A stretch of DNA of 64,000 bases from Oscillospiraceae bacterium. GTDB taxonomy: Bacteria; Bacillota; Clostridia; Oscillospirales; Oscillospiraceae. Positions within the stretch are counted from its first letter, which is position 1, and each line of letters opens with the position of its first letter. The notes below the pieces were generated by a model. The model saw nothing but the letters and a program-made list of their open reading frames with translations. It made no database searches and had not been told where the DNA came from. Shown piece by piece: positions 8,423 through 17,685 of this stretch. The translations under genes were made by a program, and so were the position numbers. Location of the stretch: contig JAAWQX010000005.1 in the NCBI GenBank assembly GCA_022800755.1, positions 55,548 through 119,547 on the forward strand, read 5' to 3'.

Positions 8423-8953
8423 TTAATCTTTCGCGTCCAAAATCAGGCCGTAATCGCCGTTTTTCCGCTTGTACACCACGGCAAACGCGTCGCCCTCGTC
8501 GGCGTTGCGGAAGGCGTAGAACTCGTGCTCCAGCAGGTTCATCTGCAAGATCGCTTCCTGCACGCTCATGGGCTGGATGCTGAACCGCTTATTGCGCACC
8601 ACCTTGAATTCGGCCTCTTCCGGCTCATCATCGTACGCCGGCGCGAAATCGATCGCTTCCGCCCGGATGCGCTTTTCCAAACGCGTTTTGTTCTTGCGGA
8701 TCTGCCGCTCAATGGACGCTACCGCGGAATCAATTGACGCGCACATGTCCCCCGTCGTCTCTTTCACCCGGTAGAACATGCCGTTGTTCTTGATCGTCAC
8801 CTCCGCGATATAACGGCCCCGCTCGGTGCTGAACGTCACAAACGCTTCGCTCTCCGTTTTGAAGTACTTGTCAATCTTTGTGATCTTCTTCTCCGCGTAC
8901 TCCTTCATCGCCGGGGTCGCGTCGATGCGTTTTTCTGTGAATGTGAATTTCAT
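8423..8953 (-). CDS. hpf: Long-form ribosome hibernation promoting factor
   Basis: This factor dimerises 70S ribosomes in stationary phase. The 176-residue protein begins with the RaiA/HPF domain (MKFTFTEKRIDATPAMKEY, then KKITKIDKYF). After a linker it has the C-terminal dimerisation domain seen in long HPF (VVRNKRFSIQPMSVQEAIL, then LEHEFYAFRN). I chose the ATG at 8953 because AAGGAG lies 8 nt upstream and the protein then starts as in the family; an in-frame codon further upstream adds 18 unrelated residues. A -10-like TATAAT (9001-8996) lies 43 nt upstream, without a clear -35. Confidence 0.95.
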   Translation of the reverse strand: MKFTFTEKRIDATPAMKEYAEKKITKIDKYFKTESEAFVTFSTERGRYIAEVTIKNNGMFYRVKETTGDMCASIDSAVASIERQIRKNKTRLEKRIRAEAIDFAPAYDDEPEEAEFKVVRNKRFSIQPMSVQEAILQMNLLEHEFYAFRNADEGDAFAVVYKRKNGDYGLILDAKD

Positions 8954-9005
8954 GGTATCAGCTCCTTTGTGAAAACTTGGGTTCCCTTTGGTTAGATTAT
9001 AGCAC

Positions 9006-9033
9006 AAGGCTTCCCAAAAGGGAAGTCTTTTTT
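9006..9033. terminator. Hairpin between the LRR gene and hpf
   Basis: AAGGCTTCCC and GGGAAGTCTT form a 10-bp stem with an AAAA loop. The T-run follows on the plus strand, but the only gene ending here (the LRR gene, stop at 9053) is on the minus strand, where the tail is not T-rich. Its direction is therefore uncertain. Confidence 0.5.
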
Positions 9034-9052
9034 GTGCCTTTTGTATAAATTC

Positions 9053-10984
9053 TTAACTCGCATACACCGCGCAGTTGGGCAGCGCCGCTTTCAGGGCCGT
9101 GACCGCGTCGGGCGTCAGGCCGCAGTCCATGAGGTACAGTTCTTTCAGGCCCGTCATGCTGTAAAGCTGGGTCACGTCCGCAAGCTGGCAGTCGTCCAGA
9201 TGCAGGGTAGTCAGCTTTGTCAGGCCCGTCAAACCGGACACGTCCGTCACGCCGGTGCCGTCCAGGTACAGCGTGGTCAGGGATGTGCAGTAGGCCAGTG
9301 GCGCGGCGTCGGTCAGGTTCACGTTATCCGTCAAAATCAGTTCTGTCAGCCCGGTACAGGATGACAGGGCGTACACGTCCCGGATGCTGTTCTGGGCCAG
9401 GTTTAAGTTCGTCAGCTTGCTCATGCCCGCAAGGAACGTCAGGTCCGAGACCCCGGTGTTCCACAGTTCCAGCACTTTCAGGTTTTCCTGCTTGGAAATG
9501 GGCGTGAAGTCCGTGATGCGGTTGTTGTTGAGCATCAGGGCGGTCATGCCGGTAAACTGGGACAGGTTCGACAGGTCTGTCACGGACGCGTTTGATGCGT
9601 CGATTGTGGCTGCGTCTGTTTCAAATTCCTTCGTCCCCAGGGTCACGGAAAGCTGGTCGTGGACCACGTCGCACTTGGGGATCGCCGCTTGCAGGGCTTT
9701 TACCGCCTGGCCGGTGAGGGCTTCGTTCTCCGTGATGTCCAGCATGGTCAAAGTGGGCAAGTCCAACTGTTCCAAGGACTTATCCGTCAGGCCGGTATCT
9801 TGTACGCCCAGCTTTTTCAGGTTCTTCATGGTCAGCAGCGCGCTGTAACCGGAGATGTCGTTATCGCTTAAATACAGTTCCGTCAGGTTCGACAGGGACG
9901 AGAGCGTGTTGATGTTCGTGATCTCGTTGTCGGACAGGTCCAGATAGGTCAGGTCCAGCAATTGGCCCAGGGGCGTGATATCCGATACGTCGTTGTCCCA
10001 CAGGCACAGCCAGGTCAGGTTCGTCAGGCCCTCCAGGGGGCTTAAATCGGATACGCTGTTGTTTTTCAGGTTCAGGGTCTTCAGCTCCGTGCATTTCGCC
10101 AGGTCGGAAATGTCCTTGATATCCTTGCCGGACAGGTCCAGTTCCGTTACGTCCGACAGGAATTTCACGCCGCCGATGGTCAGTTCTTCCGCCACGGTGT
10201 CGTCACTGAAAATGCTGCACCGGTCCAGTTCCTCTTCCAGTTCGTCGTACTCCGTCTGGGTGATGTCCATGCCCTTGATACTCAAGGTGGACAGGCTCGT
10301 CAGCCGGTGCAGGGGAGTGAAGTCCTCCACGGGGTTATTGTCCAGATACAGCGTTTTCAAATCCCGCAGGTCCTCCAGGGCGGAGATGTCCTTGATGCTG
10401 TTGTCCGACAGGGTCAGGGACATGAGTTTCGTCAGGTCCCGCAGGAAGGACAGGTCCTCAATGCCGCACTGCTTCAAACTCAGGGTCACAAGGTCTTTAA
10501 AGCCTGCGATGGCGGTCAGGTCCTCCCCTGTAAGCCGGGTGTTCTGGATGATGATGGAGGTGGTCTCCGGCCCATAGGACTCCCCGGCGATCATGACGCC
10601 GTCGTCCTGCTCCGGGACGTCTGCGGCACGTAAGTCCCGCAGCGCGTCCATCAACATGTCCCGGGATTTGCCCTTACTGTGGTCGATCTTGTCCATCAGG
10701 ATGTCTTCAGCCTCCTGAACAGCGCCGATCTGTGCGTAGGCCTTCGCTAACTCAATGGCACACTCGTCCGTGTCCTTGACCTCATAGGCCCGCTCCAGAT
10801 AAGGGATGGCCGATTCCGGCTTTTCCAGCAGCAGGTATTCCTGGGCCGTCTCCATATAATTGCGGTACCGGGTGTTCCGGGTGCTGGCCCGCACCGTGAA
10901 GATCAGCGCCGCGGCCAAAATCACCACCAGCACCAGCGCTACCGCGATGATGAGCTTTCGTTTTTCGTAAAATAGTTCTCTCAT
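9053..10984 (-). CDS. Membrane-anchored TPR plus leucine-rich-repeat protein
   Basis: This 643-residue protein has a short N-terminal cytoplasmic stretch and one membrane helix (LIIAVALVLVVILAAALIFTV, residues 12-32). A small TPR-like helical region follows (about 38-110). Two blocks of internalin-type leucine-rich repeats come after that, of about 21-22 residues each with the pattern LxxLxxLxLxxNxIxDIxxL. The blocks are split by a non-repeat segment (about 255-280 and again near 455-470). No LPXTG sorting signal is present, so it is held by the N-terminal helix with the repeats outside the cell. LRR proteins usually bind proteins; the partner is unknown. It follows a thioesterase gene by 23 nt and is probably co-transcribed with it. 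Confidence 0.85.
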   Translation of the reverse strand: MRELFYEKRKLIIAVALVLVVILAAALIFTVRASTRNTRYRNYMETAQEYLLLEKPESAIPYLERAYEVKDTDECAIELAKAYAQIGAVQEAEDILMDKIDHSKGKSRDMLMDALRDLRAADVPEQDDGVMIAGESYGPETTSIIIQNTRLTGEDLTAIAGFKDLVTLSLKQCGIEDLSFLRDLTKLMSLTLSDNSIKDISALEDLRDLKTLYLDNNPVEDFTPLHRLTSLSTLSIKGMDITQTEYDELEEELDRCSIFSDDTVAEELTIGGVKFLSDVTELDLSGKDIKDISDLAKCTELKTLNLKNNSVSDLSPLEGLTNLTWLCLWDNDVSDITPLGQLLDLTYLDLSDNEITNINTLSSLSNLTELYLSDNDISGYSALLTMKNLKKLGVQDTGLTDKSLEQLDLPTLTMLDITENEALTGQAVKALQAAIPKCDVVHDQLSVTLGTKEFETDAATIDASNASVTDLSNLSQFTGMTALMLNNNRITDFTPISKQENLKVLELWNTGVSDLTFLAGMSKLTNLNLAQNSIRDVYALSSCTGLTELILTDNVNLTDAAPLAYCTSLTTLYLDGTGVTDVSGLTGLTKLTTLHLDDCQLADVTQLYSMTGLKELYLMDCGLTPDAVTALKAALPNCAVYAS

Positions 10985-11007
10985 TTGATCCTCCCGCGCA
11001 GGGGCGT

Positions 11008-11406
11008 TCAGCCCTGGATCTGCGCTTTTTTCGCTTCCGCCTTGGCCAGGAATTTCTCCGACTGGATGATGAAGCGCTCATGCAGGCCCCCGCCGATGGG
11101 GCCTGTCTCATCGTAAGCCGTCACTTTCAGTACCACCCGGCGGCGGTCCACCTCGATAACTTCCGCTTCCGCCCAATACTTCATGCCCACGGGCGTGGCT
11201 GCGTCGTGGGTCACTTCCAGCTTCGTGCCGACGCTGTTCTCCCCCGCCTCATAGTAGGGGCGGATCGCCTCGCAGGACGCGTTCTCCATGGCCGCGATCA
11301 TATACGGCGTGGCAAACACCTCCACCGTGCCTGATCCGATGGCCGCCGCCGTGAGTTCCGGCGTGACCACGCCGTCTACGTGGCCTTTTGCTCCAACTGG
11401 GATCAT
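11008..11406 (-). CDS. Hotdog-fold thioesterase, FlK-like (fluoroacetyl-CoA thioesterase family)
   Basis: The 132-residue protein resembles the short hotdog thioesterases of the FlK family. It begins with a VxPELTAAAIGSGTVEVFATPYMIAAMENAS-type region that holds the Thr/Glu active-site area. A SVGTKLEVTHDAATPVGMK segment follows with the conserved histidine. Such enzymes hydrolyse small acyl-CoA esters; the substrate here cannot be told. Fluoroacetate resistance should not be assumed, since most members of this family are untested. It has its own promoter and leads into the LRR gene. Confidence 0.8.
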   Translation of the reverse strand: MIPVGAKGHVDGVVTPELTAAAIGSGTVEVFATPYMIAAMENASCEAIRPYYEAGENSVGTKLEVTHDAATPVGMKYWAEAEVIEVDRRRVVLKVTAYDETGPIGGGLHERFIIQSEKFLAKAEAKKAQIQG

Positions 11407-11445
11407 ATATGTATTCCTCCTGTGATTTCTATTGTATGGATATCC

Positions 11446-11473
11446 ATTGTATCACATCCGCCGGATTTTTCAA
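11446..11473 (-). promoter_or_regulatory. Promoter of the thioesterase/LRR operon
   Basis: On the minus strand, TTGAAA (11473-11468), 16-nt spacer, TACAAT (11451-11446). A 12-bp palindrome ATGGATATCCAT lies over the start region (11436-11447). Confidence 0.6.
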
Positions 11474-11668
11474 CGGCTATTCTTTAGACGTTTTGCGGAA
11501 TGAAAGGTTTCTTTGTAAACTTTTTGTAACAAAGAGGCCGGAAAACCGCGCGTTTTTTCTTTAACTTGGATATTATATTGTAATATCAGGAAAACTGTGG
11601 TATTTTAGTGTGTGGCTTTTGCCAAAATATAACACGCCGACGCCATCGGCGGAGTTCGGAGGAAACGT

Positions 11669-13090
11669 ATGAAAAATTCTGAGAAAACCATGGACAAAAT
11701 CGTCGCCCTGTGCAAGGGCCGGGGCATCATCTTCGCCGGGAGCGAGATCTACGGCGGATTGGCCAACACCTGGGACTACGGCCCGCTGGGTGTGGAGCTG
11801 AAAAACAATGTGAAAAGAGCTTGGTGGAAAAAATTCGTGCAGGAAAACCCCTACAATGTAGGCCTGGACGCCGCCATTTTGATGAATCCCCAGGTGTGGG
11901 TCGCTTCCGGCCACGTGGGCGGGTTCTCCGATCCTTTGATGGACTGCAAGGAGTGCAAAGAGCGGTTCCGGGCGGACAAAGTCATCGAGGATTGGTGCCA
12001 GACCAGCGGTTTTGTGCTGGATAAGCCCATCGACGCGTTTTCCCAGGCGGAAATGAAGGCCTTCGTGGACGAGCACGAGATCGTCTGCCCCACCTGCGGC
12101 AAGCATAACTGGACGGATATCCGGCAGTTCAACCTGATGTTCAAGACCTTCCAGGGCGTGACCGAGGACGCAAAAAATACCGTGTACCTCCGGCCGGAGA
12201 CCGCCCAGGGCATTTTTACCAACTTCGTCAACGTCCAGCGCACCACCCGGCGCAAGCTGCCTTTCGGCATCGCCCAGATCGGCAAGTCTTTCCGCAATGA
12301 GATCACGCCGGGCAACTTTATCTTCCGGGTGCGGGAGTTCGAGCAGATGGAACTGGAGTTCTTCTGCGAGCCGGACACCGATCTGGAATGGTTCCAGTAT
12401 TGGCGGGAGTTCTGCCACAACTGGCTGCTGGGCATCGGATTGAAGGACGAAAACCTGCGGCTGCGGGACCATGACCCGGAGGAACTGAGCTTCTATTCCA
12501 AGGCCACCACGGACTTCGAGTTCCTGTTCCCCTTTGGCTGGGGCGAGCTGTGGGGCGTGGCCGACCGCACCAATTACGACCTGACCCAGCATCAGAATAC
12601 CTCTGGCAAGGACCTGACCTACTACGACCAGGAGAAAAACGAGCACTACATCCCCTATGTCATTGAGCCGTCCCTGGGCGTAGAGCGCACTGTGCTGGCG
12701 GTTTTGTGCGACGCTTACGACGAAGAGGTCGTGGACGCGGAGAAAAACGATGTGCGCACCGTGCTGCGGCTGCATCCGGCGCTGGCCCCGTTCAAGTGCG
12801 CCGTGCTGCCGTTGTCCAAGAAGCTGGGCGACAAGGCCCGGGAAATCCAGATCATGCTGTCCAAATACTTCATGGTGGATTACGACGAGGCCGGTTCCAT
12901 CGGCAAGCGCTACCGCCGGCAGGATGAGATCGGCACGCCGCTGTGCATCACCGTGGACTTTGAGACCGTGGGCGACGACAATACCCCGGCGGACAACTGC
13001 GTGACTGTCCGTGACCGTGACACCATGGAGCAGGTGCGGCTGCCCATCGACCAGCTGGTGGCTTATATCACGGAGAAAATCGACTTTTAA
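11669..13090 (+). CDS. glyS: Glycyl-tRNA synthetase (dimeric type)
   Basis: The 473-residue protein is the alpha2-type class II glycyl-tRNA synthetase. It opens with [21 protein letters not shown], and the class II motif 2 region reads [24 protein letters not shown]. Motif 3 is near [21 protein letters not shown]-terminal anticodon-binding domain begins around [11 protein letters not shown]. The internal Cys pairs ([17 protein letters not shown]) resemble a zinc-binding insertion. It heads an operon: the next start codon follows its stop directly. I see AGTTCGGAGGA upstream of the ATG but no T-box. Confidence 0.97.
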   Translation: MKNSEKTMDKIVALCKGRGIIFAGSEIYGGLANTWDYGPLGVELKNNVKRAWWKKFVQENPYNVGLDAAILMNPQVWVASGHVGGFSDPLMDCKECKERFRADKVIEDWCQTSGFVLDKPIDAFSQAEMKAFVDEHEIVCPTCGKHNWTDIRQFNLMFKTFQGVTEDAKNTVYLRPETAQGIFTNFVNVQRTTRRKLPFGIAQIGKSFRNEITPGNFIFRVREFEQMELEFFCEPDTDLEWFQYWREFCHNWLLGIGLKDENLRLRDHDPEELSFYSKATTDFEFLFPFGWGELWGVADRTNYDLTQHQNTSGKDLTYYDQEKNEHYIPYVIEPSLGVERTVLAVLCDAYDEEVVDAEKNDVRTVLRLHPALAPFKCAVLPLSKKLGDKAREIQIMLSKYFMVDYDEAGSIGKRYRRQDEIGTPLCITVDFETVGDDNTPADNCVTVRDRDTMEQVRLPIDQLVAYITEKIDF

Positions 13091-14908
13091 ATGAACGGTT
13101 CCCAAGAAAAACCCTGGCTGTTTTGGCTGTGGAACGCCGGTTTCGTGGTGCTTTCCGCCATGGGCATCGGCGTTTTGAGCCTGCTGCTGGCTTACGGGGA
13201 GTATAGCTGGGGCGTGTTTACCGGGTATTTTACCCACCCGCTCATTTTGCTGCTGAACCTGCTCCCCGTGGTGCTGCTCATGCTGCTTTGCTGGTTTGCC
13301 ACCGGGCGGGCGTGGGTGGCCTTTCTGCTCACCGCCGCGGTGATTTTGGGCGGCAGCGTGGGGAGCTACTTCAAGCTCATGTTCCGGGACGACCCTTTTG
13401 TGTTCGCTGATATTTCCAGCATCTCGACCGCCATGGGCGTGGCCGGGAATTACGCGCTGGCTATGGATAAGCGGCTGTGGTGCGTGGTTTTGTGCGTGGC
13501 GGCCGGGGCGGTGTTCCTGTTCTTTCTGGTGCAGGGAAAGCCGTCCGGAAAGGTGCGGGCCGTCGGCGCGGCGCTGGCGCTGCTGTGCGTGTTTCCGCTG
13601 TGGAAGGGCGTGTATGCCAGCGACGATGTTTATGAGCGGAAGACTCAGAATTTTGAGTATATCAACCAGTGGTCCGCCACGCAGAATTATATCAGCCGGG
13701 GCTTTGTGTATCCGTTTCTCCACAGCATCAAGGCCGCGATCGACACGCCGCCGGAGGGGTACAGCGAGACCGGCGCGGTGGGGTATCTCGCCCGGTTTCA
13801 GGACGCGGACATCCCGGATGACCGCAGGGTGAACCTCCTGTGCTTCCAACTGGAGGGGTTCAACGACTTCACCCGGCTGGGCATTCAGGGCATCGATGAG
13901 AGCGTGTACCGGGCCTATCACCAAATCGAGGCCGAGGGCTATGCCGGAGACCTGGTGACCAATATCTTCGCCGGGGGTACCATCGATACGGAGCGGTGTT
14001 TCCTCACCGGGTATTACCGGCTGCGGGATTTTCGGAAAAACACCAATTCTTACGTCTGGTATCTGCGAGACCAGGGGTATCAGACCGCGGGGAGCCATCC
14101 GTGCTACGATTGGTTTTACAACCGCCGGAATATCATGCCCTGGCTGGGCTTTCAGGAATATGTCTTCCTGGAAGACCACTACGCCGCTTTGTCCGGCGGG
14201 GACATCGCTTACGACGACGTGATGCTGCCGGAAGCCCTGCGATTGTACCGGGAAAAGGCGCAAAACGGACCGGTATTTGACTTCCACATCACCTATCAGG
14301 GGCATGGGCCTTACAATACCGATGCGGTGGAGTGGGGCGGCGGTGCCTGGGACCCTGCGGGGTTTTATGATGTGAGCGAGTACGATTTCAACGTCATGAA
14401 CAACTATCTCGGTTCCGTGCGGGATACCGGGGAGCGGCTGCTGGCGCTGCTGGACGCGCTGCGGGAGGATGAAACGCCTGTTGTCGTGGTGCTTTACGGC
14501 GACCACAACCCCTGGTTGGGGGATGGGGCCAGTGTGTACGCTGATTTGGGCGTGAATCTGGATACCCATACGGAAGACGGGTTTTTCAATTATTACTCCA
14601 CCCGGTATGTGTTTTGGGCCAATCACGCAGCAAAAATGGTACTGGACAATGATTTTTCCGGCGAGGGGCCGCGGCTCAGCGCCAATTATTTGATGGACGA
14701 GTTGTTTGTCCAACTGGGTTGGACGGGCAATGCTTATATGCAGCTGACCCGGGAGGTTCGGGAAGTGCTCCCAGTGGTCACAAGTAATGGATATTATGTG
14801 GAAAACGGCGCGCTGAAACAGGAGCTTTCCCTGCAGGGGAGCCAGGTGCTCTCCATGCTGGACTGCGCGCAGTATTATATGAGACGGAATTTTAAGGAAG
14901 CTATGTAA
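13091..14908 (+). CDS. LTA synthase-family membrane sulfatase-fold protein
   Basis: The 605-residue protein has about five N-terminal membrane helices (residues 10-165) and then an extracellular alkaline-phosphatase/sulfatase-fold domain as in LtaS. Visible marks are LLCFQLEGFNDF (the metal-binding Glu region), AGGTIDTERCFLTG (with the likely catalytic Thr) and VVLYGDHNPWLG (the metal-binding Asp-His). LtaS-type enzymes transfer glycerol-phosphate from phosphatidylglycerol onto a glycolipid or a related polymer. The start codon directly abuts the glyS stop, so translation is probably coupled. It may be a paralogue with a different substrate. Confidence 0.85.
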   Translation: MNGSQEKPWLFWLWNAGFVVLSAMGIGVLSLLLAYGEYSWGVFTGYFTHPLILLLNLLPVVLLMLLCWFATGRAWVAFLLTAAVILGGSVGSYFKLMFRDDPFVFADISSISTAMGVAGNYALAMDKRLWCVVLCVAAGAVFLFFLVQGKPSGKVRAVGAALALLCVFPLWKGVYASDDVYERKTQNFEYINQWSATQNYISRGFVYPFLHSIKAAIDTPPEGYSETGAVGYLARFQDADIPDDRRVNLLCFQLEGFNDFTRLGIQGIDESVYRAYHQIEAEGYAGDLVTNIFAGGTIDTERCFLTGYYRLRDFRKNTNSYVWYLRDQGYQTAGSHPCYDWFYNRRNIMPWLGFQEYVFLEDHYAALSGGDIAYDDVMLPEALRLYREKAQNGPVFDFHITYQGHGPYNTDAVEWGGGAWDPAGFYDVSEYDFNVMNNYLGSVRDTGERLLALLDALREDETPVVVVLYGDHNPWLGDGASVYADLGVNLDTHTEDGFFNYYSTRYVFWANHAAKMVLDNDFSGEGPRLSANYLMDELFVQLGWTGNAYMQLTREVREVLPVVTSNGYYVENGALKQELSLQGSQVLSMLDCAQYYMRRNFKEAM

Positions 14909-14920
14909 AGGTGTGTTGAA

Positions 14921-16807
14921 ATGAAAGACGGATTTGTGAAAGTCGCGGCGGCGTCCCCGGTCATCCGGGTGGCGGACCCCGACTTCAACGCCGAACGGGT
15001 GATGGAGAGCATCCGCGCGGCGCTGGAACAGGATGTGAAGGTTCTGGTGTTCCCCGAGCTGACCCTCACCGGCGTTACCTGCTATGACCTCATCGGGATG
15101 CGTACGGTCCTTCAGGGCGCGGAGGCCGCGCTGTGCAGGGTGGTGGCGGCGACGGAAGATACGGATATCCTTGTATTTGTGGGCCTGCCCTACGCCGTGG
15201 GCGGTCAGCTTTACAGCTGCGCCGCGGCGGTGTACAACGGTGACGTCATCGCCATGGTCCCCCGGACCGAAGTGGACGGTACGCCGTTTTGCGTGCCGGA
15301 CGATGAGCCGGTGGACGTCATTTTGGGCGGACGGTATGAGACCTGGCTGACCAATGACGTGATCTTCCCCAGCAACGTGTGCGACGACCTGGTGGTCGCC
15401 GTGGAGATCGGCGGGGATATGAACGGACTGGTGCCAACGGGGACCGACGCCGCCATGAATGGGGTGACGATCATCGCGCAGATGGCGTCTTTCCCGGCGA
15501 CTGTGACTTCTACACAGGAAGCAAAGCTGGATATCCAGTACCGTTCCAAGCATCTGCTGGCGGGGATCGTTATGGCCGCGCCGGGGACCGGGGAATCTAC
15601 CACCGACAACGTGTTCACCGGGCTTTGCATGGTGGCGGAAAACGGCGTGGTGCTGGCTTCTCAGGAGCAGGCTGACGCGCTGGCGGTCAGCGAGGTCGAT
15701 GTGGATCACATGACGAACCTCCGGCGCAAGACCGGCAGCTTCGGCGGCAGCGCTTTCGCCTACTGCGTGGCCGATTGGGGCATGGAGGAACCGGAGACCG
15801 TGCTCACCCGCTACTATTCCAAAAATCCCCATCTGCCCGCTCTGGAAAAGGACGTGCCCGCTTACTGCGAGCGCATGATGCAAATTCAGGTAGACGCGCT
15901 GGTGCACCGTATGGAGTACGCCGGGCTGGACCACTGTGTGGTGGGTATTTCCGGCGGCGTGGATTCCACTTTGTGCGTGATGATCTGCGCCATGGCCATG
16001 AAAAAAATGGGCCTGCCGGCTTCCAATGTGGTGGCCTGCACCCTGCCCTGCTTCGGCACCACCAGCCGCACCAAGTCCAACGCCATCGTGGTGGCGGAAC
16101 AGTGGGGCTGCGAGGTGCGGGTCATCGATATCGGCAACTCCGTCAATCAGCACTTTGACGACATCGGACATGCCCGGGACGATTACTCCGTCGCCTTTGA
16201 GAACGCCCAGGCCCGGGAACGCACCCAGGTGCTCATGGATATCGCCAACAAGGTCAACGGCCTGAACGTGGGTACCGAGGACCTGAGCGAGTATATCGAC
16301 GGCTGGTGCACCTACAACGGCGACCACACCAGCATGTACGACGTGAATATGGGTTTGACCAAGACCCAGGTGCGCACCGCCGTGCGGCACATCGCCGCGA
16401 CGACCGAGGACAAGGTGCTCTCCGCGGCGCTGTGGGACGTGCTGGAATGCCCCGTCAGCCCCGAACTGCTCCCGCCCTCCGGCGACGAGATCGAGCAGAA
16501 AAGTGAAGAGACCGTGGGGTCCTATTCCCTGCAGGATTTCTTCACCCACAAAATGCTCATCTGCGGCTTCACGCCTGCCAAGACCCTGCGGCTGGCGGAG
16601 TTGGCTTACGGGGATGAGTTTTCCCGGGATGAGCTGATCATGTGGCTCAAGAGCTATTGCACACGGCTTTGCACCCAGCAGTTCAAGCGCTCCTGTCTCA
16701 TGGACGGCCCCGCGGTGGAGGCGTTTAGCGTCTCGCCCCGGAACGGCTTCTTAATGCCCAGCGACGCGTCCGCGAACCTGTGGCTTTCCGAACTGGAACA
16801 ACTGTAA
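14921..16807 (+). CDS. nadE: NAD+ synthetase (NadE), glutaminase domain with altered catalytic residues
   Basis: The 628-residue protein has the two-domain layout of glutamine-dependent NAD+ synthetase: an N-terminal nitrilase-type domain (about 1-270) and a C-terminal synthetase (about 310-628). The synthetase carries the ATP-pyrophosphatase loop GISGGVDST near residue 344 and later WCTYNGDHTSMYDVN. In the nitrilase domain the Glu (FPELTLTG) is present. The catalytic Lys position reads VPRT (Arg115), and the expected EICED cysteine motif reads EIGGD (Gly164). I checked this in the codons. The domain should therefore not hydrolyse glutamine, and the enzyme may use free ammonia. It follows the LtaS-like gene by 12 nt and ends in a terminator. 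Confidence 0.92.
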   Translation: MKDGFVKVAAASPVIRVADPDFNAERVMESIRAALEQDVKVLVFPELTLTGVTCYDLIGMRTVLQGAEAALCRVVAATEDTDILVFVGLPYAVGGQLYSCAAAVYNGDVIAMVPRTEVDGTPFCVPDDEPVDVILGGRYETWLTNDVIFPSNVCDDLVVAVEIGGDMNGLVPTGTDAAMNGVTIIAQMASFPATVTSTQEAKLDIQYRSKHLLAGIVMAAPGTGESTTDNVFTGLCMVAENGVVLASQEQADALAVSEVDVDHMTNLRRKTGSFGGSAFAYCVADWGMEEPETVLTRYYSKNPHLPALEKDVPAYCERMMQIQVDALVHRMEYAGLDHCVVGISGGVDSTLCVMICAMAMKKMGLPASNVVACTLPCFGTTSRTKSNAIVVAEQWGCEVRVIDIGNSVNQHFDDIGHARDDYSVAFENAQARERTQVLMDIANKVNGLNVGTEDLSEYIDGWCTYNGDHTSMYDVNMGLTKTQVRTAVRHIAATTEDKVLSAALWDVLECPVSPELLPPSGDEIEQKSEETVGSYSLQDFFTHKMLICGFTPAKTLRLAELAYGDEFSRDELIMWLKSYCTRLCTQQFKRSCLMDGPAVEAFSVSPRNGFLMPSDASANLWLSELEQL

Positions 16808-16817
16808 CGGAACAAAA

Positions 16818-16848
16818 TCCCCCCGGCAATGCCGGGGGGATTTGATTT
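16818..16848 (+). terminator. Intrinsic terminator of the glyS-ltaS-like-nadE operon
   Basis: AATCCCCCCGGC and GCCGGGGGGATT form a 12-bp stem with an AAT loop, followed by a T-rich stretch. It lies 11 nt after the nadE stop codon. Confidence 0.92.
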
Positions 16849-16851
16849 TGC

Positions 16852-16880
16852 TTGAAAATTCTTCCGTTTCCGGGTAGAAT
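16852..16880 (+). promoter_or_regulatory. Promoter of coaX
   Basis: TTGAAA (16852-16857), 17-nt spacer, TAGAAT (16875-16880), about 35 nt ahead of the coaX start. Confidence 0.75.
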
Positions 16881-16914
16881 AAGGATAATCAAATGAATTT
16901 ACGGGGTGACGCGT

Positions 16915-17685
16915 ATGATTTTAGCAGTGGATATCGGCAATACCCATGTTTGCGTGGGGTCTTTAGACGGGCTGGAAACAAAAAATATGTACCGGCTGCA
17001 AACCAATATCGGACGCACCGAGGCGGAATATGCCGTCTTAATGCATCAGCTCATTACGCTCACCGGGATGGGAAACGTGCGCTATGAGGGGGCCATTCTT
17101 TCTTCGGTGGTGCCGCAATTGACCGGCGTGTTATATAACGCCGTAAAAATCGTGACCGGGTGCGAACCGATCGTAGTCGGTCCCGGGGTCAAGACCGGGC
17201 TGAATATCCGCATCGACGATCCCTCGTCCCTGGGGGCAGATATGGTCGTGGGCGCTGTGGCCGCCCTGCATAAGTATAAACCACCGATGATTTTGATCGA
17301 TATGGGGACCGCTACGACAGTCTCTGTCATTGACGCGAAGGGCTGTTTTTTGGGCGGAGCCATCCTTACGGGGGTGCATTTGAGCCTGAACGCGCTGAAT
17401 TCCGGTACCAGCCAGCTGCCGAAAATCGATCTGCACAATCCCGGCAAGGTCATCGGCAGCAACACGGAGGAATGCATGAAGTCCGGCGCGGTCTACGGCA
17501 CCGCCTGCATGATCGACGGGATGATCGACCGCATGGAGGCCGAATTGGGGGAAAAAACCACCGTCATCGCCACCGGCGGGCTGGGGCCGGTCATTATGCC
17601 CCACTGCACCCACGAAATTTTGCTGGAAGACGAACTGCTTATGCTGGGGCTGGGCGTGATCTATGAGAAGAATATGAAGCGGTGA
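16915..17685 (+). CDS. coaX: Type III pantothenate kinase
   Basis: CoaX phosphorylates pantothenate, the first step of coenzyme A synthesis. The 256-residue protein has the ASKHA-fold phosphate loop LAVDIGNTHVCVG at the start, a conserved GADM segment (LGADMVVGAV) and ILIDMGTATTVSVID. These are characteristic of the type III family. The ATG at 16915 gives the family-like start MILAVDIGNTH; a codon 9 nt upstream is possible. It is transcribed alone, converging on the TudS-related gene, and the two stop codons abut. Confidence 0.95.
   Translation: MILAVDIGNTHVCVGSLDGLETKNMYRLQTNIGRTEAEYAVLMHQLITLTGMGNVRYEGAILSSVVPQLTGVLYNAVKIVTGCEPIVVGPGVKTGLNIRIDDPSSLGADMVVGAVAALHKYKPPMILIDMGTATTVSVIDAKGCFLGGAILTGVHLSLNALNSGTSQLPKIDLHNPGKVIGSNTEECMKSGAVYGTACMIDGMIDRMEAELGEKTTVIATGGLGPVIMPHCTHEILLEDELLMLGLGVIYEKNMKR

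Noticed and set aside
11008..11406. Fluoroacetate resistance enzyme
   Set aside because: The family name comes from one Streptomyces enzyme. Nothing in the context points to fluoroacetyl-CoA.
11573..16549. A 1658-codon open frame on the minus strand
   Set aside because: It runs antisense through glyS, the LTA-synthase-like gene and nadE, which all have clear family motifs. It has no ribosome binding site or recognisable domain and is explained by GC-rich codon bias.
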